From an uncultured Saprospiraceae bacterium (GTDB lineage Bacteria > Bacteroidota > Bacteroidia > Chitinophagales > Saprospiraceae): a DNA stretch of 64,000 nucleotides. The stretch lies in contig CAKZVK010000005.1 in NCBI GenBank assembly GCA_937921825.1, positions 1-64,000 on the forward strand. The letters run 5' to 3'. The notes below the pieces were generated by a model, which was not told where the DNA came from, did not search any database, and saw nothing but the letters and a program-made list of their open reading frames with translations. A program made the position numbers and the translations under genes. This document shows positions 27,753-37,700 of this stretch, piece after piece. The first letter of the stretch is position 1, and the number at the start of each line of letters is the position of its first letter.

Positions 27753-28844
27753 ATGATGGCAATATCTACATCAAAGAATTCATATAAAGTAAGATGTTTT
27801 AAGGTCCATATTTCCTTATTCCTCCTCCTAATTTCGTCTGCCTTTCATGTTCATGGTCAAAATCCAGCCTATGAGGTATTAGGAGTAGGTTTTTATAATG
27901 TTGAAAACCTGTTTGATACCAAGAATGACACTTTGATTGATGATGAGGAATTTCTACCAGAAGGAACAAAAGCATGGACAGAGGACAAGTATCAAGAGAA
28001 AATTGCCAATATTGCCTCAGTCATTTCTCAATTAGGAAAGGACCTCTGTAAAGATGGCTTATCACTTATAGGCGTATCAGAAATCGAGAATGAGAAAGTT
28101 CTAGAAGACCTTATCCGTCATCCCATCCTCAGTCAAAGGAAACTAGGAATCTTACATCACGAATCCTCGGATAAAAGAGGTATAGATGTAGCCATGATTT
28201 ATGATACAGAAAAATATACTCCTATAGATCAAAAGGCATACAGTGTAGATATTACTAGAGGTTCTGATTCTCATAAACGTTATACCAGAGATGTCGTCCT
28301 ATATACTGGAGAGTTAGCTGGAGAGAAAATCCATGTCACCGTCAATCACTGGCCCTCACGAAGCGGAGGAGAGAAGAAGAGTGAATGGAAAAGAAAGAAT
28401 GCTGCGCTTGTCAATCGTCATATCCTAGACTCACTGCTAGTCGAAGACCCTAAGGCAAAACTTATAATTATGGGTGATCTTAATGATGATCCTACTAATA
28501 AGAGCCTTACAGAATGTCTTAGAGCAGAGAAGAAATATCGTAAGGTAGAGGACGATGATGTATTCAATCCAATGAGTGAAATTTTTTCTAATGGAAAAGG
28601 GACTACAGCCTACAGAGATAGATGGAGTTTATTTGATCAGATCTTAGTTAGTCCAGGACTACTCCAGAAAAACGACAATTCATTTTTTTATCAGAAAGCT
28701 ACCATCTATAACAAGCGATACCTTATAGAGAATAAAGGCAAGTATAAAGGCTACCCTAAGCGTACATTTAATTTTGATGTATACCAAGGAGGCTATAGTG
28801 ATCACCTCCCTGTGGTAGCTTACATCCTAAAAGTGGTAGAATAA
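27753..28844 (+). CDS. Exported endonuclease/exonuclease/phosphatase family protein
   Basis: The 363-residue protein has a signal peptide (hydrophobic core about residues 19-33, ending HVHGQ) and the complete EEP (DNase I-like) fold motif set: NVENLFD, SEIENE, the NHWPSR histidine motif, GDLNDDP and the final SDHLPV. The family hydrolyses phosphodiester or phosphomonoester bonds in DNA, RNA or lipids with a divalent metal. Export and the divergent receptor/DUF5689 operon suggest use on an extracellular nucleic acid or phosphoester. Two ATG codons in tandem (27753, 27756) are both possible starts. The helicase gene starts directly after its stop codon. Confidence 0.88.
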   Translation: MMAISTSKNSYKVRCFKVHISLFLLLISSAFHVHGQNPAYEVLGVGFYNVENLFDTKNDTLIDDEEFLPEGTKAWTEDKYQEKIANIASVISQLGKDLCKDGLSLIGVSEIENEKVLEDLIRHPILSQRKLGILHHESSDKRGIDVAMIYDTEKYTPIDQKAYSVDITRGSDSHKRYTRDVVLYTGELAGEKIHVTVNHWPSRSGGEKKSEWKRKNAALVNRHILDSLLVEDPKAKLIIMGDLNDDPTNKSLTECLRAEKKYRKVEDDDVFNPMSEIFSNGKGTTAYRDRWSLFDQILVSPGLLQKNDNSFFYQKATIYNKRYLIENKGKYKGYPKRTFNFDVYQGGYSDHLPVVAYILKVVE

Positions 28845-30140
28845 TTGCTTGGTAAAGAACCCATCAAACTCAATGACGACTTCAATGCTATTCTCGACCT
28901 TGTGGAGAATCATAGAGAACATTTGTTTATAACTGGACGAGCTGGTACAGGGAAGTCTACACTACTCAGCTTGATAAAAAGAACTACTAAACGAAATGCT
29001 GCAGTGCTAGCCCCTACAGGTATAGCTGCACTGAATGTAGGTGGGCAGACCATTCATTCCTTCTTTAAGCTCCCTCCGAAGATGATAGAACCTTCCGAGC
29101 TTTATAAGCGGAAGAACCATCGTTTCTATAAAAAACTTCAGTTGCTCATCATTGATGAAATCTCTATGGTGCGCGCTGATATGATGGACTGTATAGATTA
29201 TTTTCTTAGAGTCAATATAGAAAAGAATCTTCCCTTTGGAGGAGTTCAGTTATTAGTATTTGGAGATCTATTTCAGTTGCCGCCTGTTGTTGCGAGTCCA
29301 TTCGAAAGACAATTGCTCAAGGAAAGATATGGCAGTGCATATTTCTTTGCAGCCAAGGTTTTTCAAGAAGTAGAATTAAGAATGGTAGAATTGTCTACAG
29401 TATATAGGCAGGCAGAGAGACGTTTTATAAATCTACTTGACAACATACGTACACGTCAGATGGACTATGAAGATCTGGAAGAAATCAATGAACGATATAG
29501 TGAAGAGGTCTCAGAAGATTTTGCGGTGACCCTCTGTAGTACTAATGCTACTGTCAACTCTATTAATACTGATCGACTTAAAGCCATAACCTCACCTACA
29601 TATGAGTACAGGGCAAAGCTTACAGGAGAATTCAACCCTAGAGTATCTCCAGCTGATCAGTTTCTGATTCTGAAACAAGATGCACAGGTAATGTTCGTCA
29701 AGAATCATCCAGAGGGCCATTATGTCAATGGAACCCTGGGTAAGGTCGTCAACCTCTCTTATGATAGCGTGACAGTCGCCATTGTCAAAGATGGAGCTAT
29801 TAAGAACATAGAAGTCGAGATGACTGAGTGGGAGTTGTTGAAATATGAAATTGATCAGGAGAATCAAGATAAATTCAAAACAAGAATTGCGGGCACTTTC
29901 ACCCAGTACCCTCTTAAACTCGCTTGGGCTATAACGATTCATAAATCACAGGGAAAGACCTTCGATAAGGTGATAATAGATCTAGGTCGAGGTGCCTTTG
30001 ATCATGGTCAGACCTATGTTGCTCTCAGTAGGTGCAGAACCTTGGATGGGATTACCTTGAAGAAAAAGATAAAACCTAGAGATATAATGGTAGATGAGAC
30101 CATTATCGAGTATTATGAACATAAGATACGGCACTGGTAA
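28845..30140 (+). CDS. PIF1/RecD-like SF1 DNA helicase
   Basis: The 431-residue cytosolic ATPase has a Walker A motif GRAGTGKST (residues 31-39), PTGIAALN, Walker B IIDEISMV (near 103), the motif III GDLFQLPPV, and motif VI TIHKSQGKTF plus YVALSRC. These identify a PIF1-like superfamily 1 helicase of the short form common in Bacteroidota, which unwinds DNA during replication or repair, often at G-quadruplexes. The only plausible start is TTG at 28845, immediately after the phosphoesterase stop codon (28842-28844), so translation is probably coupled. It is not inside a mobile element. Confidence 0.88.
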   Translation: MLGKEPIKLNDDFNAILDLVENHREHLFITGRAGTGKSTLLSLIKRTTKRNAAVLAPTGIAALNVGGQTIHSFFKLPPKMIEPSELYKRKNHRFYKKLQLLIIDEISMVRADMMDCIDYFLRVNIEKNLPFGGVQLLVFGDLFQLPPVVASPFERQLLKERYGSAYFFAAKVFQEVELRMVELSTVYRQAERRFINLLDNIRTRQMDYEDLEEINERYSEEVSEDFAVTLCSTNATVNSINTDRLKAITSPTYEYRAKLTGEFNPRVSPADQFLILKQDAQVMFVKNHPEGHYVNGTLGKVVNLSYDSVTVAIVKDGAIKNIEVEMTEWELLKYEIDQENQDKFKTRIAGTFTQYPLKLAWAITIHKSQGKTFDKVIIDLGRGAFDHGQTYVALSRCRTLDGITLKKKIKPRDIMVDETIIEYYEHKIRHW

Positions 30141-30215
30141 GGCCGTACTTAGATATTAAAATTGCTGAGAATTATAATGACTTTACTATATTAGTCACTA
30201 CAAATAATTAAAAAC

Positions 30216-30365
30216 ATGGCTAAACGACGATCAAGAAAATCACTTAAGCAGCAAAAGGAGGAAGCAGCAGCACAGAGACAGGAAAAGAAGTTTTTTATGG
30301 TTTCTATCGGTGTTACTCTATGTCTGCTTGTGCTATTGTATATCATCTACATGCTGAATAGCTAG
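30216..30365 (+). CDS. Small single-pass membrane protein (49 aa)
   Basis: An ATG at 30216 opens a 49-residue frame: a basic, Gln/Lys/Glu-rich N terminus (MAKRRSRKSLKQQKEE) followed by one hydrophobic segment (about residues 27-46) and a short polar end. The layout (charged cytoplasmic tail, one membrane helix) and its position in its own gap between two genes support a real gene. Its first residues resemble those of the TPR membrane protein at 57743 (MAKRRSNRREED). No function is recognised. Confidence 0.6.
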   Translation: MAKRRSRKSLKQQKEEAAAQRQEKKFFMVSIGVTLCLLVLLYIIYMLNS

Positions 30366-30392
30366 TCTACTCACCTCCATTCAATATTATAA

Positions 30393-30977
30393 ATGAAGTT
30401 AAGTCTGGACTTAGCATCCCAAAGCAAACAAGTTTGGTTAGATGCAGTAATGGCTGATTTTGATAGTTTTCTTCAAGATCATGCTGATTGTGAACGCAAG
30501 GCCTCATCTATGGCGATGAGTTTTGTCGCTAAGTATCCTGACCGAACAGAAATCATCCCAGAACTTATAGAGACAGGCATTGAGGAGCTAGAGCATTTTC
30601 AGCAGGTCTATCAACTGATGGCCTCTCGTGGGATTCCTCTTAATCATTCCATACCTGAAGATCTATACGTTAAGCGATTGATACAACACTGCCATTCTGG
30701 TAAGCTAGAAAGATTCATGGATAGACTCCTCGTAGCCTCAGTCGTAGAGACTAGAGGTGCCGAAAGATTCAAGATGGTCGCAGACAACCTCGAAGATCCT
30801 GAGCTCAAGAAGTTCTATAAAATGCTCTGGACCTCTGAGGCAAAACACGGTCATATCTTTGTGAAAATGGCACTCAATTACTTTGATAAGACTACTGTAT
30901 ATGACAGACTAGAATGGTGGGTCCATCAAGAAGCAGAAGTACTTGATAGCTTAGAAATAAAAGCAGCACTCCATTGA
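30393..30977 (+). CDS. miaE: tRNA-(ms2io6A)-hydroxylase MiaE
   Basis: The 194-residue diiron enzyme hydroxylates the isopentenyl group of 2-methylthio-N6-isopentenyladenosine at tRNA position 37, using oxygen. The ferritin-like helices carry the ligand motifs Glu34, ExxH at Glu65-His68 and ExxH at Glu149-His152. Length matches the family. The final 52 bases overlap the convergent glycosyltransferase gene. Its presence suggests the cell also has MiaA and MiaB, not seen here. Confidence 0.9.
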   Translation: MKLSLDLASQSKQVWLDAVMADFDSFLQDHADCERKASSMAMSFVAKYPDRTEIIPELIETGIEELEHFQQVYQLMASRGIPLNHSIPEDLYVKRLIQHCHSGKLERFMDRLLVASVVETRGAERFKMVADNLEDPELKKFYKMLWTSEAKHGHIFVKMALNYFDKTTVYDRLEWWVHQEAEVLDSLEIKAALH

Positions 30978-32236
30978 TGATAATAGCTTGATTGCTTATC
31001 TCGTTCCCTGAGAGCCAATAAGTAGTCTTTCCTACTAGTCTCTACATTCCAATTATTCAGTCTAAACAGCTCTGAGCAACAAGTCTCCAGGTTTTCATTC
31101 GGAAAGCTATGATCTCTTAGATAGTGCAAGAGCTTGAAGAGCCTAAAAGCATCAAACCACTCGAAGAATTTCTTTACTCTTGTTAAGCCAGGTGCTGAGC
31201 TTAGAATATTTTCGTCCATAGCCTTGTAGAATTTATTTGAGACTAAGAAGTCCTGCAGCGCCTCATGATTGTCTTCTGTACTATAGTCTGACTTTCCCTT
31301 GGCTGCTAGCAGGGGATAGATTGGATCCAGCCAGTTCTTTATGACTTTAAAACTTTCTGGATTATAGCTCAAAATACTTTGTTGCGTATCCACCTGATCA
31401 GAGATAGCCTTCCCTGTTCCAAAAGGCACCCTATCAGATACCCTTGCAGAGGGAATGACAGCCGTATTGTTTATCTCACCTATCCGTAGCGTTTTAGAGT
31501 ACTTATGCATGAAGTAGAAGTCTTCTCCTGCCTGTCTGACGGCCATGCCTCCTTCCTTGGCGTAGGCTTCTGATCTTACCGCCATAGCACTGCCGATAGT
31601 CTGAATGGCGTAAGGTAGCTCTAACCACCGCTGCATATTGATAAAGTACCTCAGGTGTAGTTCATAGTTTATGATCGCTTCATGTTCTGAGGTGGAATCT
31701 TTATCTATAGGATGTTCAAAGAAAATGCTGGCTGCTTCGATTTGTTTATTGAATAGAAAATAACTCTTGATCGCGTATAGGTAATTGGATTGTACCGTCG
31801 TATCTGCATCTAGATTTATAATGAGGCCATCTCTGTTCTGGCTGTCTAACATTAAGAATGCACAATCCATTAAGTGCTTCCTAGCCAGGCCTACACCTTT
31901 GTGCTTACCTGATAGTTTTTCTATAAAGAGGTGTAGTTCTAGCTTAGGAAAAGATGTAGGACTAGTTGCCGTGAGTTGATCATAGACACGGAACGAGGCA
32001 TCTGTTATTTCTGTGCTATCGCCTTCCTGATAGTTAATTAGAAGCAGAATTATGGCCTCTTCTATATTATCTACCCTACTGAGCGAGTCTAAGGTCTCCA
32101 TCAGATTGCTATAAGTTTCTTTATAGGCAGGAATAACTATGATAGTCTGAGAGGCAATATTCCATGAAGCTAGTTGCTTGTAGAGAAGCTCCAGACAATT
32201 TCGTTTTTTATAATTCTCTATGAACTTCTTTTTCAC
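30926..32236 (-). CDS. Glycosyltransferase family 2-like protein
   Basis: The 436-residue protein has a GT-A nucleotide-binding start (IIVIPAYKETYSNL), a DxD metal motif in LINLDADTTV-type context (about residue 150) and an EDF motif (GEDFYF) as the likely catalytic-acid region. No strong membrane segment is visible. The sugar donor and acceptor are unknown; with the divergent WbqC-family gene it may belong to surface glycan synthesis. The start is GTG at 32236. Its 3' end overlaps miaE by 52 bases tail to tail. Confidence 0.78.
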   Translation of the reverse strand: MKKKFIENYKKRNCLELLYKQLASWNIASQTIIVIPAYKETYSNLMETLDSLSRVDNIEEAIILLLINYQEGDSTEITDASFRVYDQLTATSPTSFPKLELHLFIEKLSGKHKGVGLARKHLMDCAFLMLDSQNRDGLIINLDADTTVQSNYLYAIKSYFLFNKQIEAASIFFEHPIDKDSTSEHEAIINYELHLRYFINMQRWLELPYAIQTIGSAMAVRSEAYAKEGGMAVRQAGEDFYFMHKYSKTLRIGEINNTAVIPSARVSDRVPFGTGKAISDQVDTQQSILSYNPESFKVIKNWLDPIYPLLAAKGKSDYSTEDNHEALQDFLVSNKFYKAMDENILSSAPGLTRVKKFFEWFDAFRLFKLLHYLRDHSFPNENLETCCSELFRLNNWNVETSRKDYLLALRERDKQSSYYHQWSAAFISKLSSTSAS

Positions 32237-32242
32237 AAGGCC

Positions 32243-32250
32243 TATATTTG
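32243..32250 (+). promoter_or_regulatory. -7 promoter element for the WbqC-family gene
   Basis: TATATTTG fits the Bacteroidota -7 consensus TAnnTTTG exactly and ends 18 bases before the TTG start at 32269. A clear -33 TTTG is not seen. It lies in the 32-base gap of a divergent gene pair. Confidence 0.45.
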
Positions 32251-32268
32251 GTCTAAATAGCTAAGGGA

Positions 32269-32874
32269 TTGCATAAAGATAAAGCCATACTGCCAATAAG
32301 TTATTTTGGCCCCATCGAATACTACTCTATTCTCAAAAATTATGACTCTACAATAGAGGTTAATGAAAACTATCAAAAGAGAACTGTAAGAAATAGAACT
32401 AAGATACTCTCCTCCAATGGCCCCATAAACTTAAGTGTCCCATTAAAAAAAGGTAAAACCCAATTGCCAATAAGGGAGGTCAAGATCTCTTATGATACTC
32501 CCTGGGCTGCTCAACATATTAAATCTATAAGGTCAGCGTACAATTCTTCTCCGTATTATGAGCATTATGCTGATAAGATTAATGCCATTATTGAGGCTAA
32601 TTATACGACTCTATACGAGCTGAATATGTCTATATTAGCCTACTTTACCAAAGTAGGTATTGCTGCTGAGAGCTATCAACAGTCTGAGGCCTTCTTAGTC
32701 GATAGATCAGCATTTCATATAGACATGACAGCGACTTCTACAGAATGGAATAGTCATATTCAGCCATATCAGCAGGTATTTGAAGATAAGTATGGGTTCA
32801 CTAATAACCTCAGTATACTGGATGCCTTATTCAATCTAGGGCCAGAAACTAGAATTTTATTCAATCACGAGTAA
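32269..32874 (+). CDS. WbqC family protein
   Basis: The 201-residue protein starts with the family hallmark ILPISYFGPIEYY and continues with NYQKRTVRNRTKIL and LSVPLKKG, all typical of WbqC-like proteins. The family is linked to O-antigen and other polysaccharide loci, but the reaction is not established. The start is TTG at 32269; no ATG lies close enough to retain the conserved N terminus. It is divergent from the glycosyltransferase gene by 32 bases. Confidence 0.85.
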   Translation: MHKDKAILPISYFGPIEYYSILKNYDSTIEVNENYQKRTVRNRTKILSSNGPINLSVPLKKGKTQLPIREVKISYDTPWAAQHIKSIRSAYNSSPYYEHYADKINAIIEANYTTLYELNMSILAYFTKVGIAAESYQQSEAFLVDRSAFHIDMTATSTEWNSHIQPYQQVFEDKYGFTNNLSILDALFNLGPETRILFNHE

Positions 32875-32920
32875 TTACTTTTATCCATATTTGTTGTCTA
32901 ACTAGTTATAGGATATAGTG

Positions 32921-34651
32921 ATGAATAAGCTTATAGATACTAAAACTGAAGCTCTCAAGGAGCAACTCGAACATACCGTAGGAACACTGCTCGAGATAAC
33001 CAAGACCATAGGGCACAAAGAACTAGAGTCTACGGTTAAGGATATCAAGGATAGAATAGACGATCCTTTTATGTTCGTGATAGTTGGTGAGGTAAAGGCT
33101 GGCAAAAGCAGTTTTATCAATGCCTTGCTGAGTTCTAAGAAAGAGATCTGCAAAGTGGCAGCCTCTCCTATGACAGATACTATCCAGCAGATAGTCTATG
33201 GAGAAGAAGAATCCATAGTAGATATCAATCAATATCTCAAGCGGATCACACAGCCTGTAGAAATCCTCAAAGAGATCGCTATAGTAGATACACCAGGCAC
33301 AAATACGATAGTCGATCATCACCAAGAGATAACAGAGAAGTTTATTCCAGCATCTGACTTGATAGTTTTCGTATTCGAATCTAAGAATCCGTATAGGCAG
33401 TCAGCCTGGGATTTTTTCGATTTCATCAAAGATGAGTGGAAGAAGAAAATCATATTCATCCTGCAACAGAAAGATCTGATGCAGCCAGATGATCTCGTCA
33501 CTAATATTAATGGTGTAAGAGAATATGCTCTTCAGCAGGGGATCACAGATCCTAATGTATTTCCAGTTTCTGCTCTGCTAGAGCAGCAAGATAAGCTAGA
33601 AGAGAGCGGTTTTATCCCTGTAAGAAATTATATCTATGATAATATCACTGGCGGAAAAGCACCATACCTCAAGGTCCTTAATAACGCAGACACTGCGCTT
33701 AATATCAATGATAAAATCTATAAAGGTGTCATTCTAAGAAAGGAACAGTTTGAATCTGACCTAAGATTTAGAAATGATATTCGAGATACTTTAGATCATC
33801 AAGAAAATAAGACCAGAAGACAAGTATCTGTTCTAGTTGAGAATCTACTCGCAAGTTACGATAAGATTACAGCTGCCAAACGTAAAGAACTCAGCACGGG
33901 CTCAGGAGTATTTTCTATGCTGAAGCGATCCATCACCTCCAAGTTTGGAAGTGCTGACTCTCCTAAGCAATGGTTAGAAGGTATTGCTGAATCACTAGAG
34001 AAGAATCTCAATACTGAGTTCAAAGATAAGTTGCAAGAAGGTGTTGTAGACATTGCCGACAGCATCCAGGATATGGGTAAACTCATTGATGCCAAAATCA
34101 AGAATAGTGAAACGATCCTACGTGATAATCATGAAATATTCTCTGATATAGCTGAGAGACGTGCAAACGTTCTCAAGGATCTCCAGCAAGCGTTCTCAGG
34201 CTTTCTCAAGAGTTCGGAAAACTTCTACGACAATGATCTCATAGATGGAGCCAATAATATTGCTCCTAACATTGCTAAAGGAGGAGGAATTGCTATCGTA
34301 GGTTTAATACTCACCGGTTTGACTAATACTATGGTGTTAGATGTGACGGGAGGAATTCTTACTGCTATAGGGTTTGTATTTGCAGGAGTGACAGTAGGCC
34401 TCAATAGAAATAAAATCATCAAAGGCTATGATCATGAAGTAGGCATAGGACGTGGAAAGATCAAAGACGAAATTTCTTCTAAGTTGAATGCTTATACCCA
34501 ACGTATCAAAGAAAAGATCAATGATAACTTCTACAAGTTTGATAAGCTGTTAGATGATGAAGGGAAAGTGATTAAGCACTTAGAGGACGAGCATGAAAGA
34601 ATCAACCTAGAGATTAAGGATATCAAGAAACAGATACAGTTGAAAGGTTAA
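32921..34651 (+). CDS. Bacterial dynamin-like GTPase
   Basis: The 576-residue protein has a dynamin-type GTPase domain: P-loop GEVKAGKS (residues 56-63), a switch threonine in SPMTDT, DTPG (near 122-125) and LQQKD as G4. A long helical region follows, with a two-pass hydrophobic stretch at about residues 453-497 and a coiled-coil C terminus. Bacterial dynamins remodel or protect membranes; the hydrophobic hairpin is the likely membrane paddle. It is a single gene, not the tandem pair found in some bacteria. A GTG at 32918 precedes the ATG; I use the ATG. A strong terminator follows. Confidence 0.87.
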   Translation: MNKLIDTKTEALKEQLEHTVGTLLEITKTIGHKELESTVKDIKDRIDDPFMFVIVGEVKAGKSSFINALLSSKKEICKVAASPMTDTIQQIVYGEEESIVDINQYLKRITQPVEILKEIAIVDTPGTNTIVDHHQEITEKFIPASDLIVFVFESKNPYRQSAWDFFDFIKDEWKKKIIFILQQKDLMQPDDLVTNINGVREYALQQGITDPNVFPVSALLEQQDKLEESGFIPVRNYIYDNITGGKAPYLKVLNNADTALNINDKIYKGVILRKEQFESDLRFRNDIRDTLDHQENKTRRQVSVLVENLLASYDKITAAKRKELSTGSGVFSMLKRSITSKFGSADSPKQWLEGIAESLEKNLNTEFKDKLQEGVVDIADSIQDMGKLIDAKIKNSETILRDNHEIFSDIAERRANVLKDLQQAFSGFLKSSENFYDNDLIDGANNIAPNIAKGGGIAIVGLILTGLTNTMVLDVTGGILTAIGFVFAGVTVGLNRNKIIKGYDHEVGIGRGKIKDEISSKLNAYTQRIKEKINDNFYKFDKLLDDEGKVIKHLEDEHERINLEIKDIKKQIQLKG

Positions 34652-34715
34652 GGGCTATTGATGAATTGGCTTTTGCCAATGAACTATATATTTCTGGCTC
34701 CAATACATGGTATAA

Positions 34716-34758
34716 AACAAAAAGGTCAGCTATATGATTATAGCTGACCTTTTTTTAT
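34716..34758. terminator. Bidirectional intrinsic terminator
   Basis: A perfect 14-bp stem (34721-34734 with 34739-34752) encloses the loop TGAT, with an A-run before and a T-run after, so it can end transcription on both strands. It separates the dynamin gene from the convergent giant repeat-protein gene. Confidence 0.88.
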
Positions 34759-34772
34759 CGTAAGAAGATCGA

Positions 34773-37700
34773 TTAGATCTTCATGAAACTTCTTGTTATT
34801 TCATTCTTGCCGGCAATCATCTTGATGTAGTAAAAACCTTCTGTGTAATTAGCTACATTAACTTGAATTGATTGTCCTTGTATAGTATAAGTACCGACCA
34901 CTTGTCCATACGCATTATAGATAAATGCTGTAGAGCCAAACTTAGATGGCACATCATTCATCAAGGTAATGAGATTGTTAGACGGATTAGGATATATACT
35001 GAAGTCTGCTGGGTAATCTACATTTGATGATTGAACAGCACAGTTTGTTTTATTAACTGCTATAGAATTAGATAGACCATAATCTCCAGTTATCATATCA
35101 ATAGTGTTTCCTAGAGACATGTTTTCTAAAGTTCCGTTGTAAGCTATGTGATAGATATAAGCATTGCCTATAGCTGATCCTTCAAAGTCATATGGGAATG
35201 CTGTAGGTATATCAATTATCATTTGATTAGCATCAGTAATTATCCAAGCTGAGCTTTCTGCATCATTGCCTTCTATCTGTACATCTACCATGTCAGCTAC
35301 GCCATCGTTCACACAGATGTCAGTCTCAGTGAGACCTTGTGTTGATGAAATGAAACCAGCTGAAATTCTTGGTGCTGTACAATCATCTCCTGTCAGTCTT
35401 GTAACTGAAATAGGGTTAGATAATGAATAGCATCCCTGGAGATCATTAGCATTCAATCCTACACTGGCTCCTTGTAGACCAGAAATAAAAGATAGGTTCC
35501 AAATCAAACAAACACCTTCTCCTGCACCTTCAAAATTGAACGGTTGTGCAGGTGGTAAAGCAAGAATAACACCATCGCTATCAGTAATAACATAGGCCAT
35601 ATTAGGACCTGAAGCATTCAATAAATTAACTGATACAAAATCATCGATTCCATCATCAGTACATAACTCAATTGAAGTTCCTCCATTGCCACCATTGATT
35701 GTAAGATCACCACCATTCAATCCACCAGAGCAGTTAGAAGTAATTCTTAAGTCATCTATATCCCAAGCTGAAGCAGATGCTCCGTTTACACCTGCAAGGC
35801 AATAGCCTAATAATTCGAAACTGAATACAGATGAGGAAGAAACTGTAAATGCTGGGTTAGAAGAGAAATCAAAATTCTCTAATGAATAAGTAGCTGTAGT
35901 AGCTATACCCACTTGTCTGAATACTTCAGTACCATCTCTTAATACTCTAATTCCATATTGAGTAGGATAATTATTAGGACCTGAGGTGCCTCCTATCCAT
36001 TGGAAATTAAGAGGTGCAGCTTCATAGAAACTTACAGTGTTCAGAGTAGCTGTTCCATTTCCAGAAGGAGTTACAGTCACATCAAATCTCAATGAATGAG
36101 GATTATTAGCCTCGTATGTACAGTTGTCATAAGAAGAGACACATACTGCAGAAGTACCTCCTACCCCTTGAGTACAACTGTGTGGATAGTTTACTGGATC
36201 ATTTCTGTAGAAGTTTCCTGCACTTAGTTGAGTACATGAAGGACTGTTAGATATAATTGGAGTAAACTCATTATAGTCAAACTGTGTAGACCCAGTAAGA
36301 GCCGAACAGTTATCCATGTTGTACACAATAGTTGAAGATGAAGCAGAGCTATCAAAATCATATCTATTTACTGTAATTGCGTTAGATAAGTCGAAGCAAC
36401 CAGAAAGGTTTGCAACGTTAGCACCTACTGAAAGACCAGTAATAGCACCTCCGTAATTTATGTTCCATATTAAACATACACCAGTTCCTGCGTTGTCAAA
36501 ATCAAATGGCGGTGCAGTTGGCAGTGCTAATATGTTTCCATCACTATCTGTGATTACATATTGATCTGTACCTGCTGTATTAGAACCGAATAGGTTTACA
36601 TTCACTAGGTCAGAGAATCCGTCTCCAACACATACTGAAAACTCAGTAAAGCCTCCATCACCTGTAAGTTGTCCACCAGAAGATTGGCTTCTGAAAACAG
36701 TTACAAAGTTAGAAAGTGCAAAACAGCCTGAAAGAGAACCGATAGAACCTCCGGCTGCTAAGCCAGTGATGTTATCATAGCCTACAAAGTATACTCTGCA
36801 TACTCCAGTTCCTGCATTACCGAAATCAATAGTTGGATCAGAAGTAACATTTAGAATGTTACCTTGATCATCAGTTATCACAAAGGTTCCATTAGGAGCA
36901 TTCTGTCCTGAATGCGTAACAGTTAATACATCAGAGATATTATCTTCTAAGCAAACACTAGCGGAAGTCTGTCCATTTATGTTTACAGATCCCGCAGATA
37001 ATGACTGTTTGTTAATTGTGATTGAATTAGAAAGAGCGAAGCAACCAGTAAAGTTGTTGGCATTACCTCCTAATGTAAGACCACCTATGCCATTTTCATA
37101 ACTAAGGTTCCATAGAAGGCAAGTGCCATCTGGATATCCTTCGAAACTAAAAGGAGCACTGTTAGGTAAGCCGATGATGTTTCCGTTTGTATCTGTAACA
37201 ACCCATCTGTTAAATCCACCAGAATTACCACTCACAGTAACATTGATCATGTCATCGACACCATCATTACATACACTAATAGATCCACCTGAAGGAGAAG
37301 TAATTGATCCACCTACTGGGTTATATTTATTAACCACTATATCGTTAGAGAAATCAATGCAATCACCTGTTACGTTTCCAATGTTTCCACCTATTGTCAG
37401 TCCTGAAATTCCAGAATGGTAAGCGACATGTGTGATATTGTAAGATCCATTTCCGTAACTACTGAAGTCAATGTTTGGAGAAGAACTCAGTGCAATAATA
37501 TTTCCGTTTTGATCAGAAACTATGTATTGAGAATTGTTTCCAAAATTATTGAAGATGTCTACACTTACCTGTTGATTTCCTGTAACACCACAGATATCTA
37601 AAAATGTAAATCCTCCATTAGAGGTAATAGTACCTCCACTCGAACTTCTCTTTGTAACTGTTATAGAGTTAGAAAAGCCGTAACAACCAGTGAAATCTGC

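Noticed and set aside
28845-30140. PIF1-like helicase as part of a mobile element or helitron
   Set aside because: No terminal repeats, replication-initiator or transposase genes are nearby, and short PIF1-like helicases are chromosomal in Bacteroidota.
30216-30365. Signal-recognition or tmRNA-like RNA gene in the small gap
   Set aside because: The stretch reads as one coding frame with a membrane helix and shows no strong stem pattern.
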